Source: Enoplolaimus lenunculus
Taxonomy: Eukaryota; Nematoda; Enoplea; Enoplida; Thoracostomopsidae
Length of the DNA stretch: 64,000 bases
Direction: 5' to 3'
Assembly (NCBI GenBank): GCA_030248215.1
Contig: JASANG010001128.1
Span: forward strand, 186,001 to 250,000
Below the pieces are notes generated by a model that had not been told where the DNA came from, ran no database searches, and worked only from the letters and a program-made list of their open reading frames with translations. The position numbers were made by a program, and so were the translations under genes. Shown here one piece after another: positions 22,138 to 33,589 of this stretch; the first letter of the stretch is position 1; each line of letters begins with the position of its first letter.

Positions 22138-22659
22138 CGGCGGATAATCCATCCACCATTTTCTCTGGATCTGCCGGTACCACAACAATACCTTGTAATT
22201 CGAAATTTGATCCACTCGACAATATTCTTCGCCCATTATTTAACGCTTAGGTTTAAGCTTAGGCTCAGAATCATACTAAGGATTATGTTTACAAGTATTC
22301 AACGGCTTTAACGCTCTGTTGGACGACAAATTTCGGGCGACAATTCGTCACAGATTCGAATCCGCAACTATAAACTTTTGTTCTTCAATTGCATTGCACA
22401 AATAAAATGTTATCTCCTTAAATCTGTCGGCCCAAAAATTTGCTCAAAACGCGCTTTAAAACTGTAAAATTTCAAAATAAAAAGTATCCATCGCTTCCGG
22501 AAAACCCCCTGGATCCCGTCACTGGAAACAACTTCCGGCAGTGTTTTTGCTTGCGTTTCTTGTTGATTTCTCGAAGACGCTGCGCTGTAACTTTGAAATG
22601 CTAAATTCTTTGGTGCGTACACCGAACGGTATGACGCGTAAATAATTTACATACGATAC

Positions 22660-22767
22660 CGTACGGTGACACACGGTGACGCACGGTGACGCACTGTGAC
22701 GCACGGTGACGCACTGTGACGCACAGTGACGCACGGTGACGCACGGTGACCCACAGTGACGGACGGC
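22660..22767. repeat. Minisatellite, unit 10 bp (GACGCACGGT)
   Basis: About ten units of GACGCACGGT / GACGCACTGT / GACGCACAGT, just upstream of the fibrinogen-domain gene. Confidence 0.85.
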
Positions 22768-22868
22768 ACCGAAAGTCATCAAAAGCATAGTGCCACCCTT
22801 AAAAACATGCATTACATTTTTGATAAAAAACATTAATTAACCTATAAAATGTATACTGAATTAAAATA

Positions 22869-25800
22869 ATGTACAACTTCAATATTCTGCTCGCGTTCGT
22901 ATATTTGTGTGCCATCGTGCGACCAAGCATCGAACAAACCTCAGCAATTTTTCAACCGCCTTACAACCGGATTCAAGTGTCTGGACGATATTCGAGTTAG
23001 TTTCAATGAGACCTGTTGTTTGAAAATTATACCATTTCTCACCCATTGAATATTTATTATTTTTCAACGGTGGATTGGATCACTGGAGTCCAGTTTGAAC
23101 TTGAGCCACTCAACAAAATGATAATATTTTGGATACGCAATTATATTTTGCTAAAGTCGTCCGTGGTATAAGACGATGTAGATCAAAATGCGATATACGG
23201 GTCGATTTTAAAGCCAGCTATGCCCTGCATACACTGTATAAAATGGGGAGTCAAATTGACTCTGTCGGAAGTAGGCTTTTCCTGACTATACAAACTGAGT
23301 CAAATAAATTCGACTCCGCCAGAGTCAAATTGAAACTCGCTCAGCGATTCAGTGATTTGAACTTGACTCTGGCGCAGTCGAATTTTGACTCAGTTTGTGT
23401 AGTCAGGAAAAGCTTATTTCCGAGAGAGTTAATTTGACTGCCCATTTTTTACAGGGTACTTTTAAATAATTTTAATAGTCTTTTTCTTAGCAACGCTAAT
23501 TGGATTTAGAACGTAAAGTGTTTACCAAAAACAACACGACAATTTTATTTACTTTACTTTCTTGTGTTGAAGTCACAAATTTTAAACTTTGACTGATTCT
23601 GTTTTGATTTGGAAACTAAGAACCATCTAAACATCTGGAACGGGACGCTTTTTTTGCAAAACTACTATAAAGTATAAGTTTAACATTTGAATATATTATT
23701 TGGTTAGGCTTAGGCTTGACCGTAGACTTAAACTTATGCTTAGGTTTGGGCATAGGTTTATAGGCCCATGTATAGAACAGGGCCGGATCGTTTTCTGGAG
23801 GGGCTATAATAGAGTCAATTTAAGCTTTGGACTAATTTTTTTTGCTTAGGCTTAGGCTTAGGCTTAGGCTTAGGCTTAGGCTTAGGCTTAGGAATAGGCT
23901 TATCCATACGCTTAGGCTTAAGCTTAGGCTTAGGCTTAGGAATATGCCTAGACTACTGTTACGGCCCTGTTCTATATATATTGGCCAAATCGAACGACAT
24001 ATGCTTGAACTACTTGCAACCCCCCTCCCAGTTTAAAGGCAGTCAATCAACCTGGTGAGTATGGTGTTTGATACTGAATTTTTTCTCGTTAATGTTAAAG
24101 CATAAGCGGAATTCTAAACCTAAGCCTTTAATGTCCCGGCTTGTAAGCGACGTTGTACCTTTTAGCTTGAATTTTGTTGAATAAAGTTTTTCAGGCTGCG
24201 ATTCGCTGCACAAGGCTGGATATCGAAAATCAGGAGCGTATCCGCTTTATATTGGAAACAATATTCGACCGAAAATTTTACTATGCTATATGACACGACA
24301 TTATGCTGGCACTGTATTTTTATACAGGTAAAAGTAATTACTGTAAACACCAGTTAGTTGATTTTAACTCAGAATGAGTTGAATCCATTCAAAAACGCAG
24401 AGCTCTGTAATAGGACTTTTAGATCTCAGATTTGTCAATGGATTAAACTTATTCTGAGGTAATTAATCAACTCACTGGGAATTAATTGAACTCAGAGTGA
24501 AAATGAATTCAAATCAGTGAGTTAATGTTTGCTGTTAAGTCAGAAATAACTAACTCGGTATCTTGAGTTGATCCTTACTCTGAGTTGAGTTGACTGTGGG
24601 TGAGTTGATTAATTAAGTCAGAATGAATTGAATCAACTTAAAATTCTGAGTTCTGATAGTCCTAACTCAGACTGAGTGATTCAACTCATTCTGAGTTAAA
24701 ATCAACTCACTGAAATTTACAGTGAATATGTGAAAAATATAGCAAGATTACAACTCGAATTGAAAATTGTTTAACTTTTAGCGCAATTTAAGAACATCAA
24801 AATATCAAAACTTCGGAACAAAAAAAGTTGTTATTCCCCACCCATCAAGCAATCCTGGATCCGACGCTACACGTCCACAGTGATTGACTTCGGTGCTCAA
24901 GTTGTTTGGATTTCCGCGTTTATTTCGCGTCTGTCAATAAAGGTTTACCTGGTGTACACATGTTATTGTGGAAGTTGCTAGAAAATTAGCCGGTCAGGCG
25001 CAAATGTACTTTCGGTTTTAGATTTCATGGCAAACAAAATTTTGAACGAAACTTCACCGAGTACTTAAACGGATTTGGTGAAGTGAGCAAAGACTATTGG
25101 CTTGGATTGGACGATTTGTACAGGCTCACATCTCGAGGTAACACGGCGTTAGGTAGCCACCGTTTCCGGACCCAAAGGGGAATCAGGGTGGCTTACCCTT
25201 CAGGAAAAGTATTTGTGACCTGAGGTTGACATCGGTAATGGCTTCTGTTCGCGTGTTTGAAAACCGATTACTGACTGGTGATAGGCGCTACACATATCTG
25301 GCAATCTGGGTCTTACAGTCAGTGAATAGCGAAAACGGAAACGAATAGTGATCAAATTAACAGAAACGGAAAACGAATATTGATTTCATTTCAAACAATT
25401 GCAGCATACTCTGTAATGAAAACTTGCGAGATATATACGTTGTTTATAACTAGTTTTGAGTTTAAGACTATCAGAATTTAAGGTATTTTTTTAATCAAAA
25501 CGGAAACAGTCATCGATTTTTACCGGAAACGGAAACGGATATCCCGTAACACGCCGCTTATAGGCCATATGGTTTTAACCCTAAGCACACCACAAATCAC
25601 AGATCCGCTTAAAGACAACCGTGACAACTGCAATCGCTGCAACAGAAACACGAGGCTATGAAGTCCATCTAAAAGACGAACAAGCCAGCTGAGTAAACAG
25701 AGTCTCTTGCAAGCCGAAGCCGCCAACCCTGCATGACACAACGTTCACGCCAACGTCTCTATGAGGAGAGCGACTTCGACGAAATCCGTTGCTTACTTGC

Positions 25801-28800
25801 GCGTCCAAATTTTGTGTTTCAGGTGGTCACAACAAACTAACGATTATACTCGAAGATTGGGCCAATAACAGAATTGCGATGCACTACGCCTATTTTAATA
25901 TCTCAGAACCAAACAGTGGCTTCCGTGTGGATGTTGACACATTTTTTGGCCCCAAAGAATACTATGACCATATGAGCCCTTTGAGAGGTAGACGCTTTCA
26001 AACACCAGATCATTATGGACACGGTGATGATTTTCAATGTGGGTTAAATACTAAGGTTAGTTTGAATTCAAAATGACGTCTAATAAAATTAAAATATGCC
26101 AGACATCCATGCAGATGTGTCGATATCACGTCAACATGACGAGGATGTATACATGTTTTGAAATTATCCACGGGACATTAAAGTATTTGTTGCTTGAACA
26201 ACAAATGTGTTTTACAATCGAGTAAACTGTTTTTAGAAGTCAAAAAATATTCTTGCTGCTATATTCAAGTAGACCGTCCGCATCCGGAATGAGAGATGCT
26301 GGCTACGACCCGACCACTTTCTCACTGTGGTCCAAGTAAAGATCAGGGGTGGAACGTTTTTTCTGTATGACCGCAATAGAGTAAGTTTAAGCTTTAGACA
26401 TTTTTTTTGCTTAGGCTTACACTTAGACTTAGGTTTAGGCTTAAGCTTAGGCTTAGGCTTAGACTTAGGCTTAAGACTAAGCTTAGGCTTAGGCTTAGGT
26501 ATAAGCTCATCGTTGCGCTTAGGCTTAGACTTATGCTTAGGTATAAGCTCATTGTTTAGCTTAAGCTTAGGCTTAGGTATAAGCTCATTGTTTAGCTTAA
26601 GCTTAGGCTTAGGCTTAGGTATAAGCTCATTGTTTAGCTTAGGCTTAGGCTTAGGTATAAGCTCATTGTTTAGCTTAGGCTTAGGCTTAGGTATAAGCTC
26701 ATTGTTTAGCTTAAGTTTAGGCTTTAGGCTTTAGGAATACGCTTATATTACTGTTACGGCCATGTTCCATTCATTGGCCCTTACTATTAAGCAACCTTGA
26801 GTTTTACGCGGAAAAGATTTCAAAAGTAGTTTGTTTGGTTCCACAAATTACTAGTCATTATTTTGGCTTAGTTTGCCAAAAAAAGAAACTTTTTTGACCT
26901 TTGATTTCGATCCGACGTCGCTCCAATGTATTGCTGGCGTAAGAGTGATAAAATGTTGCCGATTTAATACTCATTACGCTCGAGGCCAATGTATAGAACA
27001 AAGGCGGAACACCGAAGTATAAGCATATTCCCAAGCATAATCCTAAGCGTAACAGTGAGCGTATACCTAAGTCTAAGCCTAAACCTAAAAATTGTCTAAA
27101 ACTTAACTTTTATTTCGGGACAAACAGAAAAACGTTCCGCCGCTGATCGTTACACCGGTCTACTATTTAACCGTTCAGTTGGAAATGCAAAAATTTTTGA
27201 TGGTTCGTGTACGCGATAATTAATTGTGAAATAACCTGACGAGTGAACCAAACAAGAACCTAAACGAAATGTTAGTACTAAATCTTAATGCTAAATTTTG
27301 GTTTTGATCGCTGAAGCACCGGACATGTCCTGGATGAGGGCGCGTTGGCTTGGATCCGCCATTAGTTCCATTCATGAAAACTGAAAATCATATACTGAAA
27401 CGTGTGTAGCATCTATTCTGGGGTTGCATGCAACCTGGGCGCATCTACGACTGCTCATTTGGCTCTCTGGCAATAAATTTGGACGGCACCAAATCAGTTA
27501 TTTGACCATATCCCGTTAATCAGCAGACTGTTCGTGGCAGAGTTAACACCGTTCCTGCGTTGAATGACTGTAAATTTGAAAATTTTGGAAAAACTTTTTG
27601 TGCACCCACCTTCTTCAAAAACAAATTTTTTGAAAAGCATTAATGGTTAATATGAAGTGACCATCGTAGGTGTTGAGAAGTTCAAATATACCCAAATCTT
27701 CGAAATCAAGCTTATTTTTAAGAGATAATTGTTAGTCCTACGTTTTACAATTGGTTCGGGTTACACATACAAATATATGTCTGTCAGGTTGCAACCGGAA
27801 TTACAATTTACCGGAACCGGAAGATGAAAAAATGCCGAACCGGAACCGGAATTCCGGTTGCACCCTGAGGCTGTTCAATTTAACCGCGGACGCCACAGAG
27901 GCTCGCAGAAACTATGTTTGGACAAATTCATTTGCTAACTACCACGTCCACTCATGGTGTCGCATCTGATGAAAGCCTACGCACCGTTCGAACCGTCCGT
28001 AAGTTGTCTCAACTTGCAGAAAAAAAAATAAATATGTAAATTTCGGTCAATGGAAATAAATTACACAGGTTACAACTCTTTTTTTATTCTTTCGCGACCA
28101 TACTGGTCATAAAAATTGAAAAAATTTGAAAAAAGAAAACTTTTCTAGAAATATAATTTGATATTTTTGAAAACCTCGTGTTAATCTGAACACGAATATA
28201 TCAAACTTTTTCAAAACTGATTTTCACTACTTGTGTTTTGTCTGCTAAAGGCACATGTCTCGAGCGTATTCGACTATGTTATCTTGTAAAGTTTATGCGA
28301 ACTAATTTGGGCATAATAGTCTACGCGAAACAACGTTTAACGGATGCTATAGTGTTTATGACAAATATTCTTACCGTTTATGGATAAGGCAAACCAATGG
28401 TAACGTGGGACTGAAAAACGCCGAAACTACCTCAACACAGTCGCTCTGGTTAGGATTAATATTTTTCGCAGAATAAGCAAACGAACCAGAGAAATCCATA
28501 GGTCGATCGGCCAATGTAAATAACAGGGCCCGGAACAGTAGTATAAGCACATTCCTAAGCCTAAGTCTAAGCCTACGCGTAAGAATGAGCATATTCCTCA
28601 GCCTAAGCCTAAGCCTAAGCCTAATCCTAAGCGTAAGAATAAGATTATTCCTAAGCCTAAGCCTAAGCCTAGGCGTAAGCCTAAGCCATGCAAAAAATAG
28701 TCTAAAGCTTAAGCTTTTACTCTAGTGCAGTCCCACAGACAAACATTCCGCCGCTGACCTTTACATGGTCCGGTCGACCGATAGTATTTATAAAAATAAA

Positions 28801-30366
28801 CAAACTGGTGAACAATGAGACTAAAATTAAATTCGTTAATTTCTTATTTTGAAATTTGATAACCCGGTAAAAGTTTAATTTTTAACACATTTTGCGGTAT
28901 AAATATTATCCAAAATATTTTCATTCGTAATCTTAGTTTGATTTTATGAAATTGATTTTTCACCACTTTTCTAAATTCAGCTTTCGGTCAAATAACGAAA
29001 TTGTTTCAAAATCGACTGTAATTATTTGGTTAATATCAGGCTTGAACGCAACGGGGAATCGGCAGACTGTTCCCCAGATACGATCTGCGTCTATCCGTAA
29101 CTGTATTCTAAAAATAACTGGTATAAGTTATTTAGTTAAAATTAAATTCATATTTTGAAACTTGATATATTCTGTAAGCGTTTTACTTTTAGAACACTAC
29201 GGCTCATGTAAAGATCAGAGGCGGAACGTTTTTCTATGACAGTACAATAGAGTAAGCTTAAGCTTCAGACTAAGTTTTTTGCTTGGCTTAGTCTTAGGCT
29301 TTAGACTTAGGCTTAGGAATATGCTCATTCTTACGCTAAGGCTTAGGCTTAAAAATATGCTTATAATATTGTTCAACCCCTGTTCCTTACGTTGGTCAAC
29401 ACTTTTAAGGCAAATATTATACCAAAAATTCGTTTAAAACAATGGGACATATAGGATGGGCCCAAGTACGATCAGATACGCTATATGGTCTTCTAAGTAA
29501 CTTTTCAACGTTTAGTCTTCAGCATAAAACAGTACAAAACTGTCAAACGTTACTTGGCCGGGCTTGGCCCAGGTATTATCCGGATGTACTTTAAGATGCA
29601 AGTTATCATTTGAATTTGGTGAGGTATAATTAAACAGCTGTAAAATAGGGTTGAGGCTATAGTGCACCCCCTTGACGACACTAAGACTTAGGAACTGACT
29701 TGGGTTTCGGTTAAGGCTTTGACAAATGCTTCGGCTTTGATTTAGGATTGGACAAGCCTTTTCTAAACCTAAGAATCTGAGTAAGCCCAAGCTTGTATGG
29801 GTGAAGTAAGTCGGCAAGAGCCTGGAGCACTAATATGTCAAGTGTGAAAAGTTATATTTTAAGAAAAATAGTAGTCAGCCGGTTTTACGCAATGCGCAAA
29901 AGATAGCGAACCCACAACAATCTGAGTTGCAAATTTTCTTTGCACAGAACAATCACATTTCTGTTGTATAAAAATATTGTAAACAAAGCAATGCTGGAAA
30001 GTTGCGCAACATACACATTTGGACATTTCAGCTCTTTAATTGTATAGATTAGTACGGTTTATAAAATGTTAACGATATTTCCTTCAAATTTGCTGCAAAA
30101 ATACAAAAAAAAACAAACTTCGATGGTAAAAATAATTCTAAAATATTTTCAAATTCATTTTTTGTGGCGTTGCCGTGATTTTATGTTGCTTTCAGGCGGG
30201 TTGGTGGTACAGTTCTTGTACCGATGGACTATTGACCGGCCGTTACTATTTTCACGGATACTACAGGCCTCGTTGTTCGACTTGTGAAAACGGCATATTT
30301 TGGCGTTCGTTTCGAGGCGGAAGTTATTCGATGAAATATGTTACTATGGCTGTTTCTGTAAACTAA
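22869..30366 (+). CDS. Secreted fibrinogen C-terminal domain (FReD) protein, 259 aa
   Basis: Exons: 22869-22995, 24195-24327, 25022-25137, 25823-26055, 30196-30366. They sum to 780 nt (259 aa plus TAA) and every intron phase fits. The ATG exon encodes a hydrophobic signal peptide (MYNFNILLAFVYLCAIV) and a short spacer. The rest is one FReD, the ligand-binding fold of ficolins, angiopoietins and tachylectins. Seen in order: the N-terminal Cys of CDSLHKAGYRKSGAYPLYI; NFERNFTEYLNGFGEVSKDYWLGL; KLTIILEDWANNR; RFQTPDHYGHGDDFQC; and WWYSSCTDGLLTGRYY, with the usual C-terminal cysteine pair. The usual GGGWTVIQRR block is replaced by a divergent AGTVFLYR, and the calcium loop (DxDND in relatives) reads DHYGHGDD. 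No collagen or coiled coil precedes the domain. A role as a secreted lectin-like or immune recognition protein is inference. Exon 1 rests on signal-peptide quality and phase, and uses a GTTAGT donor also seen at exon 4. Confidence 0.88.
23232..23454. mobile_element. E-family palindromic MITE
   Basis: AAAATGGGGAGTCAAATTGAC at the left is matched by TAATTTGACTGCCCATTTTT at the right. CTTTTCCTGACTATACAAAC and GTTTGTGTAGTCAGGAAAAG pair further in. It lies in intron 1 of the fibrinogen-domain gene; relatives at 44793 and 46990. Confidence 0.75.
23763..23986. mobile_element. A-family MITE with pure TTAGGC run
   Basis: GGCCCATGTATAGAACAGGG to CCCTGTTCTATATATATTGGCC. It contains about eight uninterrupted TTAGGC units near 23844-23892, the cleanest telomere-like run in the window. 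Intron 1 of the fibrinogen-domain gene. Confidence 0.8.
24340..24723. mobile_element. D-family palindromic MITE beside a splice donor
   Basis: ACTGTAAACACCAGTTAGTTG to TCACTGAAATTTACAGT, with GAGTTGA words throughout. It is longer than its relatives. It starts 13 bp after fibrinogen exon 2 ends (24327). Confidence 0.7.
25320..25555. mobile_element. G-family (AACGGAAAC) element
   Basis: GAAAACGGAAACGAATAG at one side and TACCGGAAACGGAAACGGAT at the other, with a CATTTCAAACAATTGCAGCAT core shared with the copy at 37860. Intronic. Confidence 0.5.
26329..26779. mobile_element. A-family MITE with expanded TTAGGC/TTAGCTTAAGC array
   Basis: About 450 bp, the longest A copy. GGTCCAAGTAAAGATCAGGG to CCATGTTCCATTCATTGGCC. 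The interior is a higher-order array: 30-40 bp units of AGCTTAGGCTTAGGCTTAGG plus TATAAGCTCATTGTTT, at least six units. Flanks CTCACTGT and CTTACTAT agree at 6 of 8. It lies in the last intron of the fibrinogen-domain gene. Confidence 0.8.
26984..27161. mobile_element. A-family MITE
   Basis: GGCCAATGTATAGAACAAAGG to AACGTTCCGCCGCTGATCG and a decayed ACACCGGTC end, with CCTAAG repeats between. Intronic. Confidence 0.7.
27785..27868. mobile_element. G-family mini-element, 84 bp
   Basis: CAGGTTGCAACCGGAATTAC to GGAATTCCGGTTGCACCCTG: little more than two inverted ends. The CAGGGTGCAACCGG terminus is hAT-like by form; superfamily is inferred. Intronic. Confidence 0.7.
28509..28771. mobile_element. 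A-family hAT-like MITE with target duplication
   Basis: GGCCAATGTAAATAACAGGG to CTGACCTTTACATGGTCC. Flanking 8-mers GGTCGATC and GGTCGACC differ at one base. Interior CCTAAG arrays with GCGTAAGAATGAGCATATTC spacers. Intronic. Confidence 0.85.
29201..29397. mobile_element. A-family MITE
   Basis: GGCTCATGTAAAGATCAGAGG to CCCCTGTTCCTTACGTTGGTC; flanks AACACTAC and AACACTTT agree at 6 of 8. Intronic. Confidence 0.75.
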
Positions 30367-30458
30367 TTTTTTAATACAACAAAATGCGCATCACGGCAAT
30401 TTGTCGGCCTGACAACTCGTCGACTGACAACTTGTAATCTGAAATCTCGTCAACCAGG

Positions 30459-31146
30459 GGCGTAGCCAACATTTTAGTACGGGAATGTCATGTGACAGAA
30501 AATTTGTTTTAACCTGTACCATTAAGAGTGCTATTCAAAAGCCTGTTAAACCCGACGTTTCAGGAGGGGATTTATTCCCTCTATCCCGCCGGTCACGCTT
30601 AAACCAAACACATCATGCCAAGTAGCTAGGATTTTGGTTTGGGCTGGGTCGCATCGATAACATAAGTATACATAGTATTTCTGGCCAATGTTACTTTCAG
30701 GAGCGTAACAGTTGTTTAAGCATATTCCTAAGCCTAAGCCTAAGTCTAAGTCTAAGCCTAACCAAGAAATGTAATCTAGAATCTAAACCTACTCTTTTAA
30801 TACATACCCAACAGAAACCTAAACGACCCTAAGACTAATACATCATTCACTTTATCTTGTGCCCGCTGTGTGGAAATGTGCAAATCCAATTTCCAACTAC
30901 GGTTTTTAAAAATCATAGTAGTTGAAAATTGAGAAACTCAAAATTGCCCGTGTGGTAATTTGAGTTATTTTAAAAAAACGTAAATGGAAATGGATTAAGT
31001 GTTTCGATTTCAATTTCCCACTACGGGTTTTCAAATTACGGCAATGGGATTGGCCAATTATTTGTATTATCAACAGAAATTAAATTGTCGAAGATGACGG
31101 AAAGGGCCGTGGCCCTTAACCCCCCCCCCCCGTGGCTACGCCCTTG
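30459..31146. mobile_element. TIR element ending CAGGGGCGTAGCCA, with a B MITE inside
   Basis: CAGGGGCGTAGCCAAC at 30459 and a C-run followed by GTGGCTACGCCCTTG at 31146 form inverted ends of a type known from hAT elements. A B-family copy lies within (next entry). No transposase frame is visible. Confidence 0.55.
30683..30830. mobile_element. B-family MITE
   Basis: GGCCAATGTTACTTTCAGGAG, then CCTAAGCCTAAG repeats and GTAATCTAGAATCTAAACC; the right end is decayed near ACGACCCTAAG. Confidence 0.6.
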
Positions 31147-31337
31147 TCTCGTGTAAACAAAAATTATACGATTTTGCTCGTAAAAATTACTTTTTCTGAT
31201 TGGGTGATGCATTTATTTCTAAGTTTAACCCTCATTTTGGCATAAAACAATTTTCAAAATTTCCGTCCCGTATCAAACTGAAAGCTACGTGTCGTCCGCT
31301 CACTGAAGATAAGCAGGTTTGAGAACCATGAGTAGGT

Positions 31338-31890
31338 TCGTTCATGTATGAAGATCAGGGGTGGCACATTTTTCTGAAGGACTGCAATAGAGTAAACTTA
31401 AGCTTTAGACTTCCTTCTTCGCTTAGGCTTATCGTTAGGCTTAGGCTTAGGTGTAAGATAATTGTTACGCTGGCCCATGTTACGTTAAGGGGCGTCCAGG
31501 TTTCTGGTGGGTCCATAAAAGAGTAGATTTGTATTCTGGATTACACTTTTTGCTTATGCTTTGGCTTAGGCTTTGGCTTAGTAACACAATTTTGCAACGC
31601 TAACGCTTAGGCTTAGGCTTAGTAACACATTTTTGCAACGCTTACGCTTAGGCTTACGCTTACGAATACGCTTAATCTACTGTTACGCCCCTTGAAGTAA
31701 GGTTGGCCCTTACGCTTACGAATACGCTTAATCTACTGTTACGCCCCTTGAAGTAAGGTTGGCCCTTACGCTTACGAATACGCTTAATCTACTGTTACGC
31801 CCCTTGAAGTAAGGTTGGCCCTTACGCTTAGGCTCAGGTTTAGGAATATGCTTATCTACTACTGTGACGGGCCTGTTCTTTACATTGGCC
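31338..31890. mobile_element. A-family MITE interrupted by a B-family MITE
   Basis: The A left end (CATGTATGAAGATCAGGGG, AGAGTAAACTTAAGC) and A right end (GGCCTGTTCTTTACATTGGCC) are separated by a whole B element at 31472-31820. Confidence 0.75.
31472..31820. mobile_element. B-family MITE with 56-bp triplication of its right end
   Basis: GGCCCATGTTACGTTAAGG to GAAGTAAGGTTGGCC. The final 56 bp (TTACGCTTACGAATACG through GGTTGGCC) occur three times in tandem at period 56. The flanks inside the host A element, GTTACGCT and CTTACGCT, form a near-perfect 8-bp duplication. Confidence 0.8.
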
Positions 31891-32346
31891 AGTAAAGTTG
31901 ATGAGTAGATGCTTCAAAATTTAATAAATAATAGCCATGTAACCAAATATTACTATGGATTGATTAATTTTTGCTTGCTTTTTTAATTTGCGTTTAAACT
32001 TAAAATTTAACACCTGACTACGTTTACATTTGATCAAATCTTGTTTGCCAAATTGCCAAAAATGCTTACACATCCTCGAAAATATTGTTACCATTTTGGC
32101 AAAGTTGTATTTTCCACTGCTTGTAGCACTTATCACCAGTTAGCAATAGGTTTTCAATCTGAATTCTGTGGTCAACTGCTAATCCAAAACTCTGTACACA
32201 GACACAGCGAATCGTATGCGAATAATCAGGTTCAGGTCAAAGTTCAACATTCGCTGGTTCAAAAGTGAACAAAACCAGTAGTCTCTATTAACTGGCGATA
32301 TGTGCTACACACATTTGAGAATACATTCAAAGGTGTTAACAATACC

Positions 32347-32486
32347 GGCTCATGTAAAGATCAGCGGCGGAACGTTTTTCTGCGGGACTGTAATAGAGTA
32401 AACTTACGCAAATTTTTTACTTAGTCTTGGACTTAGGCTTAGGAATATGGCTATACTATACTACGACCGTGATCTATACATTGGTC
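32347..32486. mobile_element. A-family MITE, short
   Basis: GGCTCATGTAAAGATCAGCGG to GATCTATACATTGGTC with a reduced core. Flanks ACAATACC and ACAGAACC agree at 6 of 8. Confidence 0.7.
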
Positions 32487-32822
32487 ACAGAACCTGCAGG
32501 CCGCAGTTCAAAACCGCTTGCATGCAGCTGTATTCTTTGCTAAAACCTTGCAGAATATTTTGTTACCGACATAGAAACCTTGATTTAGAACTGAAAAATT
32601 CTAACTATAGAATGTGGTTGTGTATTAAAACAAACGTTAGCAACATTTCCGAACCCGAAACCTGATACATCTCTGTACACTATACGCCAACAAGTAGTGT
32701 TTACCTGAGCATTGAATTCGGTTTAGGCTATACCTAGAATTGATAAAACTAACGACGATGTATACCTCTGCCCAGGAAGCTAGATTCTCAGAAAGCCAGT
32801 CCTGTAGCTAGCTCAACCTAGT

Positions 32823-33030
32823 GGCCAATGTAAAGAACACAGGCGGAACAGTATTATAAGCATATTCCTAAGCCGAAGCCTAAGCTTAAGCCTAAGCGTA
32901 ACAATGATCATATTTGTAAACCTATACCTAAAGTCTAAGCCTAAGCCAAGCAAAAGATTAGTCAATAGCTTACGCTTACTGTATAGCAGACCCACAAGAA
33001 AACGTTCCGCCCGTGATCTGTACATGAGCC
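32823..33030. mobile_element. A-family hAT-like MITE with target duplication
   Basis: GGCCAATGTAAAGAACACAGG to CCCGTGATCTGTACATGAGCC. Flanking 8-mers AACCTAGT and AACCTGGT differ at one base. Confidence 0.85.
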
Positions 33031-33268
33031 AACCTGGTGAAAGCGGAAAAACAGATTTAGGAGGGGCATGTATTGAAATAGCAGCTTTCAACCGGTGCTA
33101 AAACTTTTTCAGGTGAGGCGAAAATTGTTTTAAAAGGGCTAGGCTTCTTGAGTCAACTCCGGCTACGGAGCCGCAAGCGGTATAACCAGTGTAGGGCCAT
33201 GCGGGTAGCGTATGGCTTACTGCATTGGAAATAATTTTGAAAAAAGACTGTTAACCCTTTCTCGTCTT

Positions 33269-33333
33269 GCTAGGATTCGGACTCCAGTGACTGGAGTGGG
33301 AGGCGTATACCATCACCACTCAACTATAGGAGC
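33269..33333 (-). other. tRNA-derived relic (A and B boxes)
   Basis: On the minus strand, TATAGTTGAGTGGTGATGG resembles a tRNA A box and GAGTCCGAATCC a diverged B box at the right spacing. The acceptor stem does not close. It is probably a SINE head or tRNA pseudogene. Confidence 0.3.
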
Positions 33334-33589
33334 TTGGCGCTCGAGGCCGAGGGGGTCTCACGACTGCGCTGAGTTGCCTACAAGCAACTCAATGTGAGAA
33401 GGGGTTTAAAATATGTTTAACAAAGACACAAATTTCGTTTTTAGAAACAAACTCTATATATTCGCATATTTGGACCCTCGTTCAAACGAAAATCATGACT
33501 GTATCCAACTCCAAAAATAATAATTCAAATTCCACTGCTCAATCGTGGATCATTTAATTGCTCATTGGGAGGCTTTGTTTACCTTTTTC

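Noticed and set aside
22843-22850. TATAAAAT as the TATA box of the fibrinogen-domain gene
   Set aside because: It is only about 20 bp from the ATG, leaving almost no room for a 5' UTR, and such words are frequent in this AT-rich DNA.
26327-26734. 135-codon open frame
   Set aside because: It lies wholly inside the largest TTAGGC-bearing MITE; the sequence is a repeat product with no gene context.
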